From: Actinomycetes bacterium
GTDB lineage: Bacteria > Actinomycetota > Thermoleophilia > RBG-16-64-13
DNA: 64,000 nucleotides
Assembly: GCA_024637035.1 (NCBI GenBank)
Contig: JAGXFW010000013.1
Coordinates: 27,203 to 91,202 of the forward strand
Direction: 5' to 3'
Shown here piece after piece: positions 53,768-62,539 of this stretch. The translations under genes were made by a program, and so were the position numbers. The notes under the pieces were generated by a model. That model ran no database searches. It was not told the DNA's origin and saw only the letters and a list, made by a program, of their open reading frames with translations. Positions within the stretch are counted from its first letter, which is position 1. Each line of letters starts with the position of its first letter.

Positions 53768-54997
53768 ATGGGAAAGCTTCTCCTTTTCACTCCCGGTCCC
53801 GTGAATGTGGCCGACAGCGTGCGGGCCGCCGTCGCTCACGACGACATCTGTCATCGAGAGGTCGATTTTGAACAATTGCTGCGGAGCATTGAAGGCCGGT
53901 TGCTGCGATTGTGGGAAATCAGAGATCATCAGAACTATCAAGCAGTTGTGATTACGGGTTCGGGATCTGCCGCCAACGAGGCGATGCTGTCTTCTGTCGT
54001 TGGAGATCAGAACATCCTCATCGTGTCCAATGGAGAATTTGGTGAGCGGCTCCACGCGCTTTCGAAGATCCACAACAGGAACACGTTTCTGCTGCAGTTT
54101 CCTTGGGGGGAGTCACTCGATCTAGAGGTCATTGACGCCTACCTACAAGACCATCCGATAGATGTCATAGCCTTGGCGCATCATGAGACCAGCTCGGGCA
54201 TGTTGAATCCGCTGGCGGCCATCGGTGCTTTGGCCGAGGCAAACGGGTCGGTGCTGCTGGTCGATTGTGTGAGTAGCGCCGGGGCGGAGGCCATCGATAT
54301 GGAACGCGACAACATAGCGTTCTGCTCATCGTCAAGCTCGAAGGCGATCGGGTCATATCCGGGGTTGTCGTTCGTCGTTGGCAAGGCGGCTGAGTTTGAG
54401 AAGCTCGGATCACTGCCGGTCAAGTCCGGCTATCTGAATCTCTACAAGTTCTATGAGTTTGCAACCGGGCGTTCGCAGACGCCGAATACCCCTGCAGTTG
54501 CGCTCTTCTTTGCCTTGGACCAAGCGTTGGCCAACATCTTGAGCGAAACCGTTGTTGGGCGGCGCGCCAAGATCCTTCGAACAGCGACGACGCTTCGGAA
54601 GGGAATGACGAAACTAGGTCTCACCTTCCTTTTGGACCCCGACGACATGAGCTCGGTCTTGACGACGGTCTACCTGCCTCCCGACGTGGACATCGATCTG
54701 TTGCGTCACGAACTACGTGAGCGATCGATGATCATCTATGAGGGCAAGGGTCCGCTAAAGGGCCGAGTCTTCCAAGTCGGAAGTATCGGTGAGCTCTCCG
54801 AGACTGACGTCCGGAGATTCCTGCGTGTCCTTCGAGATATTCTGAGCGGCTTCCGGGTTGTCGAACCAATAGAACCCACGGTCGTTCTCGGCCTCCTCCC
54901 CGAAACGCGGGCACTGTCCGTGGTTCCGATCTTTGATGGCGGCCAAGGGCTGGCAACCAACAAGGGCTTCGATGAATCGGTAGTGGCGAATGTCTGA
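53768..54997 (+). CDS. PhnW-like class V aminotransferase (2-aminoethylphosphonate type)
   Basis: 409 residues. LLFTPGPVNVADSVR near the start, ITGSGSAANEAMLSS, HHETSSGMLNPLAAIG, the PLP-contact LLVDCVSSAG and PLP-Lys in SSSSSKAIGSYPGLSFV. Order and spacing follow 2-aminoethylphosphonate:pyruvate aminotransferase. With the two genes downstream it likely forms aminoethylphosphonate rather than degrading it. ATG 53768 fits family starts. Codon use is less GC-biased than in the left part, suggesting acquisition. Confidence 0.75.
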   Translation: MGKLLLFTPGPVNVADSVRAAVAHDDICHREVDFEQLLRSIEGRLLRLWEIRDHQNYQAVVITGSGSAANEAMLSSVVGDQNILIVSNGEFGERLHALSKIHNRNTFLLQFPWGESLDLEVIDAYLQDHPIDVIALAHHETSSGMLNPLAAIGALAEANGSVLLVDCVSSAGAEAIDMERDNIAFCSSSSSKAIGSYPGLSFVVGKAAEFEKLGSLPVKSGYLNLYKFYEFATGRSQTPNTPAVALFFALDQALANILSETVVGRRAKILRTATTLRKGMTKLGLTFLLDPDDMSSVLTTVYLPPDVDIDLLRHELRERSMIIYEGKGPLKGRVFQVGSIGELSETDVRRFLRVLRDILSGFRVVEPIEPTVVLGLLPETRALSVVPIFDGGQGLATNKGFDESVVANV

Positions 54998-55103
54998 GGT
55001 CCGTTCCGACGAGTTCAGGCTCCTTCGTCGCCGAACTACGGGGTGTATTGTGACGGGTGTCTTTCCCCACCAGCCGCCTTCGTCGGCCTAACGGCGTCCC
55101 TGC

Positions 55104-55880
55104 ATGAACGACAGAATGTCTCGGTTGTGGGCGACGAAGACTCGCGACGACGAGTGGTGGTCCTCGTTTGTGACTTCCCCACTAGCGATACTCTTCAACT
55201 ACGCCGTGGTTGACATCCGGTGGCTGACGCCGAACCTGGTCACGCTTGCATCATTCGTGACCGCTCTCGTTTCCGCGGCGTTCATCCTTGTAGGCGGTAC
55301 AACGAACTTTGTGATCGCCGCGGGTCTGATTCACCTCAGTCACGTCTTCGATTGCATGGATGGGCAGATGGCCCGTTACCGGAAGACGACCAGCGCCTCG
55401 GGCAGTTACTTCGACCGGGCTACGGATCAGATACAGGTCACGCTCTGGTTCGGTGCGGTCGGCTATGCGGCCTACGACCAGTCAGGGAGTGTTCTCCCCG
55501 TCTTTCTCGCGTTCATCGGTGTGGCCTTCTACTCACTACGTGGTTACGTGAAATACGTCGCGATACACGTGGAGATGTCCCGTGACGCCCGCTACCTGGA
55601 GCGGATGGCCGAGGATGCCTCGGCGGGTGAGGGAGTCGAAGCGGCGAGCCAAGGGTTCGATCTCTGGGCGAGCGTCAGGTGGTTCATCAGTGAGCAGCGC
55701 AAGATTGTTCGCTTCAACGAGGGTGTCTTTATCTTCATGCTCTCGCTGGCGTTGGTGCTGGATCGCCTCACGCCGATGCTTTGGGTCTTTGCGGTGAGTC
55801 AGCTGGGCCACGGCCTCTTCCGAAGCTGGCAGCAGGGGCGGAACATTCATCTCAGCCAACAGATGCGAGTCGAAAAATGA
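55104..55880 (+). CDS. CDP-alcohol phosphatidyltransferase
   Basis: 258 residues, about six membrane helices. The full signature DCMDGQMARYRKTTSASGSYFDRATD fits D-x2-DG-x2-AR-x8-G-x3-D-x3-D, so it should be active. Joins a CDP-activated headgroup to a lipid alcohol, or the reverse. In this operon the activated headgroup is probably CMP-aminoethylphosphonate. ATGA overlap with the next gene. Confidence 0.85.
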   Translation: MNDRMSRLWATKTRDDEWWSSFVTSPLAILFNYAVVDIRWLTPNLVTLASFVTALVSAAFILVGGTTNFVIAAGLIHLSHVFDCMDGQMARYRKTTSASGSYFDRATDQIQVTLWFGAVGYAAYDQSGSVLPVFLAFIGVAFYSLRGYVKYVAIHVEMSRDARYLERMAEDASAGEGVEAASQGFDLWASVRWFISEQRKIVRFNEGVFIFMLSLALVLDRLTPMLWVFAVSQLGHGLFRSWQQGRNIHLSQQMRVEK

Positions 55881-56629
55881 AGACGACACAACGACCAACG
55901 TCCAGTCCCAAGGCGATCATCCTAGCGGCGGGAGTCGGTTCGAGAATCCGTCCCCTGACAGACAACTGCCCGAAGACCCTCTTGACGGTCGGAGGCGTCA
56001 CGATCCTGGAACGGATGCTGACCAGTATTCGTACCTGCGGCATTGATGAGGTCGTTATCGTTCTCGGGTACATGCACGAGCAGGTCGAACTCTTTGTACG
56101 AAATACGTTTCCAGATCTGAACGTACGGTTCGTCATCAATACTCGCTATGACGAGACGAACACGGGGTATTCGTTGATGCTCGCTGCGGATCTAGTCGCA
56201 GGATCGGATTTCGTGAAATTCGACGGTGACGTGGTATTTGCCGAAGAGATCTTGCGCCGGCTGTTGTCTGGTGTCGAAGAGAATCGTCTCTGTATTGACC
56301 GGAACATGCAGCTCGATTCAGAGGAAGTGAAGGTAGTCCTATCCGGCGAATCTCGCGTCGTGCGAGTGAGCAAAGCCGTTCTCCCTGGGGATGCGATCGG
56401 TGAGTCAATCGGCATCGAGAGGATCGGCGTCGACACGGCGGTCCTCCTCTTCGCCGAGCTTCGAGCGATGATGAACGAGGCAGACAATCTCCAGGAGTAC
56501 TACGAGGGAGCGTACGAGCGCCTGATCGCCAGGGACGTTGCGTTCCATGCAGTCGATATCACTGGTTTGGAATGGACTGAGATCGATACTCGGCAAGACT
56601 TTGACGCCGCAGAGAAGATCTTCGGGTAG
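55877..56629 (+). CDS. sugar/aminoalkyl-phosphate nucleotidyltransferase
   Basis: 250 residues. AIILAAGVGSRIRPLTDNCPKTLLTVGG is the NTP-transferase start; FVKFDGDVVF supplies the metal Asp. Resembles phosphocholine or 2-aminoethylphosphonate cytidylyltransferases (compare the PntC fusions, where this domain is joined to a PhnW-like one). Overlaps the previous gene (ATGA). The three genes give transaminase, activation and lipid transfer. Confidence 0.8.
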   Translation: MKTTQRPTSSPKAIILAAGVGSRIRPLTDNCPKTLLTVGGVTILERMLTSIRTCGIDEVVIVLGYMHEQVELFVRNTFPDLNVRFVINTRYDETNTGYSLMLAADLVAGSDFVKFDGDVVFAEEILRRLLSGVEENRLCIDRNMQLDSEEVKVVLSGESRVVRVSKAVLPGDAIGESIGIERIGVDTAVLLFAELRAMMNEADNLQEYYEGAYERLIARDVAFHAVDITGLEWTEIDTRQDFDAAEKIFG

Positions 56630-56824
56630 CTAGGCACTAGCTGGGCCCATCCAGTCTCATGCCGCCGGAACGACGGTTCCTTCTGCAGCGGATGTGGCCA
56701 TCACCCTCTGCCATACGGCGAGCAGCGCGAAGAGTGGTGTTCCCTCACGCTTCGGAACGGGTCTGCCGTCTTCTTGAGGTGCCGCGCTCAGCCATGAGTG
56801 ATCGGTGTTCTAAAACACTACTGA

Positions 56825-56980
56825 GTCTCCCACGAGCTGCCCGCAAGAATCCGTTCACTTTGGTCTCTGCCTGTAGTGCTTCGTCCACCTTGAGCATGGG
56901 ACGGGGTAGTTGCGGGGCCGGGGTAGAGGTACGAGGTCGGGCTGATTGTCAGGGGAGGGGGAGGGGGTGCCCCCTGCGTA
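56825..56980. repeat. dispersed repeat A, proximal half, copy 4
   Basis: AGCTGCCCGCAAGAATCCG, then ACTTTGGTCTCTGCC and GGGGGAGGGGGTGCCCCC, closest to copy 3. The att core is not visible upstream. Confidence 0.65.
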
Positions 56981-56987
56981 TTCCGGC

Positions 56988-57310
56988 CGAACTGACCACC
57001 CGTTCCGGCCGTAACTGACCAGACGTTACGGCGCAAACTGATCACCGTGTTCGGGCTGAACTGACCAGGGACGGGTCAGAGTCCGGGGCCGCGCTGGTTC
57101 TTCCTGGGGCCAGTGTAGCTCAGACCTCCTTCGTCGACAGCGCCGACGTGCCGTTCGGGCTTTTCGTCTTCCGCATGGACCCTCCCTTCAGGTGGACCTT
57201 GTGGGCGTTGTGGATCAAACGATCGAGGATGGCGTCGGCCAGGGTGGGGTCGGCGATGGCCCCGTGCCACATCTCCATGGGGAGTTGACTCGATGGCTTC
57301 GCCATCATCG
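56988..57310 (-). mobile_element. IS21-family relic: terminal repeats and IstB C-terminus
   Basis: Four CTGACCA/CTGATCA-type units (56990-57070) resemble IS21 multiple terminal repeats. The minus-strand frame 57308-57120 reads [37 protein letters not shown], the end of IstB. No istA is adjacent; an istA start fragment lies at 50854. Confidence 0.75.
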
Positions 57311-57336
57311 AGGACAGCGAGGGCAGCTACGCTCAC

Positions 57337-58638
57337 ATGGGAGCAACGATAGCGGATGCCGTTCTTCAGGCCGGCACGAGCTACGACACCGTCGTCCGCC
57401 CTCGGGTCACGCGCATCCTTGAGTCCTATCCGGGCGCGGTGACGACCTCCGCCTTCTGGAAACTGCTGCACGACGTCGGACCAAAGACCGTGCTCTCTTG
57501 GCGTCACCATGAGAAACCGAACCGGGTGGTCGCCCTGACTGCATTCTTGCGTGAGGCGCACATCGAGACCGAGGTCGAACTCGGGCCTTGGTTGGAAGAC
57601 GAGGCCAATCAGACCAACCTCCTCTCCCTACGCGGCATCGGCCCCAAGACGGTCGACTACCTGAGGATCTTGGCGGGAGCGCAGACCGTCGCTGTCGATC
57701 GCTACGTGTATACGCTCCTCGCAGAAGCAGGCATTCACGTCTCCGGCTATGAGGAGGCCAGGGCGGTCCTGAATCAAACGGCGGATACGTTGGGCGTTCC
57801 CCGGGCGACCCTCGACCACAGCGTATGGCGGTTCATGTCGACGAGGAAGGGCTCTGCCAAGACCAAGACTTCAGCCGCAGGAGACTGCCCGGAGTCGCAG
57901 GGGAGAAGGCACCCGCGCACGGGCCCCGAGCCTTCCGGGCTTGAGGTTCGCAGACAGAACGAGACCATCATGAACTCGGGGATATCAGACGAGGACGTGG
58001 CGGCCGCTCTAGTGCTGGGCCTCGCCTCGCTGAACCGCTCGGGTGTAACGAAGCCCGCCGCCTACCTCCTGCTCGGCGTTCCTCTGTGGGTGGCCGTCTT
58101 GAAGTCCGGCGTACATGCTACACTCGCAGGCGTCGTGGTAGCGATGTTCATTCCGCTGCGCGTGCCGGAGAAGTCGCTCTCGTGGACTGCGCACAGGTCG
58201 CCAGTGCACCACCTGGAACATGCGCTGCATCCGTGGGTGGCCTTTGGAGTCCTGCCCATCTTCGCGTTCACCAACGCGGGTGTCTCCATCCAGGGAGTCT
58301 CGATCTCGGACCTACTCCACCCCGTGCCGCTTGGCATCGTGACTGGGTTGCTTCTCGGGAAGCAGGCAGGGATCATGGCGATGTCCTGGGTAGCGGTGCG
58401 GATGGGGATCGCATCGCTTCCCGCTGGAGTCCGCTGGCCACACATCTACGGCACGTCGTTGCTCTGCGGCATCGGGTTCACGATGAGCCTGTTCATCGCG
58501 TCGCTGGCGTTTGAGCAGGGCGGCGCCGCGTATCTCGGGTTGGAGCGACTCGGCGTCCTGACCGCTTCAGTGCTTGCCGGGCTAACTGGCTACGGCGTGC
58601 TTCGCTTTGGGTTGGGCGACAGGAGAAGGCCCACATGA
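57337..58638 (+). CDS. chimeric ORF: HhH DNA-glycosylase-like domain fused to C-terminal half of NhaA
   Basis: 433 residues. Residues 1-175 resemble HhH-GPD proteins (LLSLRGIGPKTVDYLRILAGAQTVAVDRYVYTLL) without the FeS cluster. After a disordered basic linker, residues from about 222 match the C-terminal half of the Na+/H+ antiporter NhaA (YLLLGVPLWVAVLKSGVHATLAGVVVAM, EHALHPWVAFGVLPIFAFTNAGV, LLCGIGFTMSLFIASLAF). The NhaA N-terminal half with the two essential Asp is missing, so no antiport is expected. Most likely a recombination product kept in frame. Confidence 0.75.
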   Translation: MGATIADAVLQAGTSYDTVVRPRVTRILESYPGAVTTSAFWKLLHDVGPKTVLSWRHHEKPNRVVALTAFLREAHIETEVELGPWLEDEANQTNLLSLRGIGPKTVDYLRILAGAQTVAVDRYVYTLLAEAGIHVSGYEEARAVLNQTADTLGVPRATLDHSVWRFMSTRKGSAKTKTSAAGDCPESQGRRHPRTGPEPSGLEVRRQNETIMNSGISDEDVAAALVLGLASLNRSGVTKPAAYLLLGVPLWVAVLKSGVHATLAGVVVAMFIPLRVPEKSLSWTAHRSPVHHLEHALHPWVAFGVLPIFAFTNAGVSIQGVSISDLLHPVPLGIVTGLLLGKQAGIMAMSWVAVRMGIASLPAGVRWPHIYGTSLLCGIGFTMSLFIASLAFEQGGAAYLGLERLGVLTASVLAGLTGYGVLRFGLGDRRRPT

Positions 58639-58733
58639 CACGCAACTGCAACCGACAAGCCACCTTGCCACCCGCGGACGATTGGCGATCCGCCGGGCCG
58701 CGCGATTCCATGACACCGGCGGGTGCCCCTTGA
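58635..58733 (+). CDS. 32-aa overlapping ORF between chimera and terC
   Basis: Starts in an ATGA overlap with the upstream stop and ends in a TTGA overlap with the terC start. Composition is not clearly protein-like. It may be a translational bridge or chance. Confidence 0.25.
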   Translation: MTRNCNRQATLPPADDWRSAGPRDSMTPAGAP

Positions 58734-59824
58734 TTCTGGTCTGGTTGGGATTCATTGCCTTTGTGCTGGCGATGTTGGCGCTGGACCTGGGAGTCTTCCA
58801 TCGTCGCGCTCACGTGGTTTCGGTGAAAGAGGCCCTCGTGTGGTCCGCCGTGTGGGCCACCCTGGGGCTGTCGTTCTCCGTGTTTGTGTACTTCGGGTAC
58901 GAGAACCACTGGCTGGGGTTGGGCAGTTCGATCGATGCGGTCGACGGGGCGATCAACGACGGCACGACAGCGATGGTCAAGTATCTGACGGGCTACGTAG
59001 TTGAGAAGTCTCTGAGCGTTGACAACATCTTCGTGATCGCACTTATCTTCGGTTCCTTCGCAGTCCCGGCGATCTATCAGCATCGAGTGCTGTTCTGGGG
59101 CATCATGGGCGCCTTGGTGATGCGTGGTGCCATGATTGGAGTGGGCGCCACAGCGATCGCGGAATTCCACTGGATTCTTTACCTCTTCGGTGCATTCCTG
59201 ATTGCCACAGGGATCAAAATGCTGATTTCCAATTCAGCTCACTCGGACCCCAATCAGAACATCCTCGTACGCCTTGCGCGGCGCTTCTTTCCGATCACCT
59301 CGCGGTTTCATGGACAGCATTTCGTTGTTCGAGCTGGAACGCCGGCGTCAGATGAGAGCGAGTCCCCCGGTGCTGCCCCCCTCTCGGATGAGGCGGTGGG
59401 CCAAGCCCGGCCCGGCACGTTGATGCTCACGCCCCTGGCTCTGGCCCTGATCGTGGTCGAGTTCACGGATGTGGTCTTCGCGGTGGACTCGATTCCGGCC
59501 ATCTTCTCTATCACGGCCGATCCGTTCCTGGTCTTCACCAGCAACGTCTTTGCCATACTCGGCCTCCGGTCGCTCTATTTCGCGCTGGGGGGCATGCTCG
59601 ACAAGTTCAGATACCTCAAGGTGTCACTCGCACTGGTGTTGATGGTTGTTGGGGTGAAGATGTTCACGGCCAAGTGGCTCAAAGAAGCGTTCGGAAGCAG
59701 TTTCAACCTCTATCTCCTCGCGGTGGTACTGCTGATCCTGGCTGCAGGGATTGTGGGGTCCTTGGTCGCTGACCGTCGCGGGAGAACAGCCGCCCAGCAA
59801 GGCGATCCTCCTCCGTCCAGCTGA
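58730..59824 (+). CDS. TerC-family integral membrane protein
   Basis: 364 residues, seven to nine membrane helices. Family blocks LTGYVVEKSLSVDNIFVIALIFG (with the conserved Asp-Asn), FWGIMGALVMRG and VEFTDVVFAVDSIPAIFSITADPFLVFTSNVFAILGLRSLYF. TerC proteins export Mn2+ or help load metalloproteins during secretion. TTG start at 58730 chosen by homology; no ribosome site or yybP-ykoY element is seen. Confidence 0.92.
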   Translation: MILVWLGFIAFVLAMLALDLGVFHRRAHVVSVKEALVWSAVWATLGLSFSVFVYFGYENHWLGLGSSIDAVDGAINDGTTAMVKYLTGYVVEKSLSVDNIFVIALIFGSFAVPAIYQHRVLFWGIMGALVMRGAMIGVGATAIAEFHWILYLFGAFLIATGIKMLISNSAHSDPNQNILVRLARRFFPITSRFHGQHFVVRAGTPASDESESPGAAPLSDEAVGQARPGTLMLTPLALALIVVEFTDVVFAVDSIPAIFSITADPFLVFTSNVFAILGLRSLYFALGGMLDKFRYLKVSLALVLMVVGVKMFTAKWLKEAFGSSFNLYLLAVVLLILAAGIVGSLVADRRGRTAAQQGDPPPSS

Positions 59825-60510
59825 CGCGAGACGACCATGGCGGAGGAAGCACTGAGCCTGACGGGCGGGATCGGAGAACGCAAGATGTCCTTCTCGCAGA
59901 GGAATGGTGGAGAGGGAGCGCTGCTTGTAGCCGTGCCGCTTGCCGCCACCCACGGTTCGGTGCCACCGACGTGGCCCGCGGCCTTCCTCTGCGCAAGGAC
60001 CGCGGCAGCCAACACTTCTCCGATCACCTCCTGAACCAAACGCGCTACTGGGGCGGTGCCCCGCCGCCCGCCTTCGTGGAAGAAGCACAGACCAACGGAA
60101 ACGCGCCGAGGTTCATTAGTGCCCCAAGGGGCAGGCCGTCTCCGGGAGTGGTCCCCTAAGGGGTGGAGGTACGAGAATCGGCGGCCGCATTCGTGGACCC
60201 AATCGTGGCAGATCCCAAAGAGATACGTTATCGCCTAGACAAGCTCGGGCGGACGACGCCCGAGGGAAGCTTCGTCAAGACCTCGTGTGTTCGTCAACCC
60301 AAAAGTTGACCACCTCGATCATCGAAAAGTTGACCACCCCTGATCACTTGCCGGCCGGAGAATGCGCTGCGCGGACTCACATGTCGACGCGATGCCGATT
60401 GGTCGCGGGTCGGGCGCCCTTCCATTCATCTACGGACTCGCAGACGGGTGCGAAGACGGCGTAAAGGTGTGGGTCCTTCGTGCGACTGGAGGTGTGAAGA
60501 TGGCCGAAAC
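59825..60510. other. non-coding or decayed region with IS21-like terminal repeats
   Basis: No supported gene. Two AAAAGTTGACCACC units at about 60300-60345 resemble IS21-type terminal repeats; a related CAGTTGACCACTCC lies near 61969. The phrase GCAGACGGGTG-CGTAAAGG (60440-60475) also occurs near 46387. Confidence 0.4.
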
Positions 60511-60516
60511 GGTGGA

Positions 60517-60535
60517 TATACTACATCATGTAGTA
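60517..60535. promoter_or_regulatory. BlaI/CopY-like operator 1 overlapping a -10 box
   Basis: TACTACAT-C-ATGTAGTA, a perfect 8+1+8 palindrome (60519-60535), matching the TACANNTGTA-centred operators of BlaI/MecI/CopY repressors. It overlaps TATACT (60517-60522), so a bound repressor would block initiation toward the gene at 60642. Confidence 0.6.
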
Positions 60536-60641
60536 GTTACGGCATGCGTAGGCCGCAGGGTGGTCGAACACACGGGTCATTCGAGCGGAGTAGGTGTCCC
60601 GGGCGACGCTGCATTGGCATCGACAAGAAAGATGAGGAAGC

Positions 60642-61127
60642 ATGAATATCACACGTCGTACGGTTCTCGCAGTGCTCGCCGCACTGGCCCTGACCGTGGC
60701 TATCGCCCCGGCCGCCTCGGCCAGCGAGCAGGAGGCCCCCGTAGTCAAGGTGGCAGGCGAGGTCCGGATCACGCAGGACGGGACGAAAGTATTCGCCGCG
60801 TTCGAAGTCAAATCGACGGGACCGGCCGCCGCGGGTATGGATCATCAGCCGGCCAAGGGTGTGCTTGAGTATCGAGACGGGAACGGCCTCCGCTTCAAGG
60901 TCTCCATCGAGCACATCCACGCGCACTCGGCGAACGAGGTGCACTTCGGCGGCGTGATCGTGAAGGCCAGCGACCCAACCTTGATAGGGAAGCACGCGCA
61001 CATGGTAGCCGTGGACAACGGCAAGCGGGGCGACCGGTTCTCGGTGCTCCTGACGGCGGCCGGCACGCACGAGCACGCGCCTCCGGTTTTGGTGGAGCGA
61101 GGTGAATTGGTCGTGAAGGTGCGCTAG
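60642..61127 (+). CDS. secreted protein of unknown function
   Basis: 161 residues with a signal peptide ending AIAPAASA. The mature part is beta-rich with DHQPAKGVLEYRDGNGLRFKVSIEHIHAH and a His-rich end (GTHEHAPPV), so metal binding is possible. Such domains occur as secreted repeats in Gram-positives. Flanked by two similar palindromes and a terminator, so it is a single regulated unit. Confidence 0.65.
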   Translation: MNITRRTVLAVLAALALTVAIAPAASASEQEAPVVKVAGEVRITQDGTKVFAAFEVKSTGPAAAGMDHQPAKGVLEYRDGNGLRFKVSIEHIHAHSANEVHFGGVIVKASDPTLIGKHAHMVAVDNGKRGDRFSVLLTAAGTHEHAPPVLVERGELVVKVR

Positions 61128-61167
61128 CGGCATTGATTGACCATCGGTAGCCGAAAGGCAGCACGAC

Positions 61168-61201
61168 GAGGCCCGGTCTCTTTGACCGGGCCTCTCTTTT
61201 T
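61168..61201 (+). terminator. rho-independent terminator after secreted protein gene
   Basis: Perfect 11-bp stem GAGGCCCGGTC / GACCGGGCCTC, loop TCTTT, tail TCTTTTT. Confidence 0.92.
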
Positions 61202-61279
61202 GCCTGGCCGCGGTCGATCCGCGGTCTTCTGGGCGAATGTATAGAGGACGTAAAGCGGGGCCGGGAGTCGCAGATTGCT

Positions 61280-61296
61280 TACTACACGGCGTAGTA
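61280..61296. promoter_or_regulatory. BlaI/CopY-like operator 2
   Basis: TACTACACGGCGTAGTA, the same outer arms as operator 1 with one mismatch. The downstream region to 62030 has no intact gene, so its target may have decayed. Confidence 0.5.
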
Positions 61297-61699
61297 GAGT
61301 GCGACCTAGTCATGCCCGGAACTCCACGAGCGACGTCGCCTGGGCTGGATAATCGTTATCGTCGTGTTGGTACCGATCTTCGGTGGCGGCGGATGGGGAG
61401 GACTAGACGGGAGAGGTGGCCGGGTTCCCTTGGCAAGGTCGTGGACCCCGACTCACCCGTCCACGATCAAAACGCCGCAGCGGCCCCAGTCCCCGAGCCG
61501 ACCGATCGGAGCGGTGGGGCAGACCGAACCAAACTATGGGTCAGCGGCAGGTTACCTTTACTGCTCAGCCGCTGCCACTCGGCGACGCGACACACCTTGG
61601 TCGACCAGTCGTGTCGGGTCGCCAGACACATAGCCAGCGGCAGCCCAGCGCAAGGTTGGTTGCGGCAAAGACGGAGTGTGCTCAGAGACCGCGCCCACC

Positions 61700-61895
61700 G
61701 GCTCTCCCCCGCCCGCGAACCAATCCCAGGATGAACACCCAGGGTGAACAGCAGCACGACCGCACCTACAACGGCCACCCCGAAACTCCGCCAGTTCCCC
61801 ACCCGGTCACGGCCGTGTGCCCGATCAGGCCCATCAGGAATCCACTCAGGAGAGCCCCCACGATGCCCACCATGAAGCAATAGACCTTGTCCTGT
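61700..61895 (-). pseudogene. GlsB/YeaQ-type membrane protein remnant, frameshifted
   Basis: Frame one reads MVGIVGALLSGFLMGLIGHTAVTGWGT, then a shift into NWRSFGVAVVGAVVLLF. Together they match the second half of transglycosylase-associated (GlsB/YeaQ/YmgE) proteins. The first half is replaced by unrelated sequence. Confidence 0.5.
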
Positions 61896-62032
61896 TCGAC
61901 CGTGCCGCGACGATCCTTGCGGGTGTGTTCATCAGCCCACACAGCCAACCGGTCAGATAATCGAACAGTTGACCACTCCGAAGCCTTCGGGTCCAACCGT
62001 CCACCGGATGCACGCACATAGGTGCGCGCCCC

Positions 62033-62344
62033 CTACTGTGAGCCCTGAAGATCGTCGGAGGGTTCTGGCCCCAGGCTGCTGAGGTCGGCTACCGGCTCCA
62101 AGAATGGAGTCGCGCCGCGCCAGGCGACCTCCCAGCGCTTAGCCCACAGCACCGCTTCCGACTCTGCGGATGCACTGGTGCGGATCTCTGCGGTAAACCG
62201 CTCGCGGTCACGAAAGAGCTCCTGGGGGATGCGATAGCGGAGGACGGTGTTGAGGTCGGCCTGCAATGTGAGTGCAGTGTCCCGGCCGGTGAAGAAGCCG
62301 ATCTGGAAACGAGTGATGGCCCCGGTCCTCTGGCCCTCGCCCAC
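62033..62344 (-). CDS. hypothetical protein, N-terminus uncertain
   Basis: 103 residues from the GTG at 62344, with ITRFQIGFFTGRDTALTLQADLNTVLRYRIPQELFRDR. The frame stays open and protein-like about 25 codons upstream (VEESGPETCQLSTNSSFVLVRVPIRI) without a canonical start. AGAGGAGG precedes an ATC codon at about 62432 there, so an unusual start or a lost one is possible. Confidence 0.4.
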   Translation of the reverse strand: MGEGQRTGAITRFQIGFFTGRDTALTLQADLNTVLRYRIPQELFRDRERFTAEIRTSASAESEAVLWAKRWEVAWRGATPFLEPVADLSSLGPEPSDDLQGSQ

Positions 62345-62539
62345 AATTCGAATCGGGACTCGAACAAGAACGAAGCTACTGTTGGTGGAGAGCTGACACG
62401 TCTCCGGCCCGCTCTCCTCAACTTTTAAGATGCTCTGCCTCCTCTGACAACTGGCGCGGCTCCGAATGCTAGCAGAAGTCCACGGTCGCCATGGGAGCGG
62501 GGAAGACCGTTGCCAAGCATTCGCGCCGCCCCGCCCTCG

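Noticed and set aside
59837-60034. 65-aa ORF after terC
   Set aside because: No ribosome site or recognisable domain; an antisense ORF is equally open.
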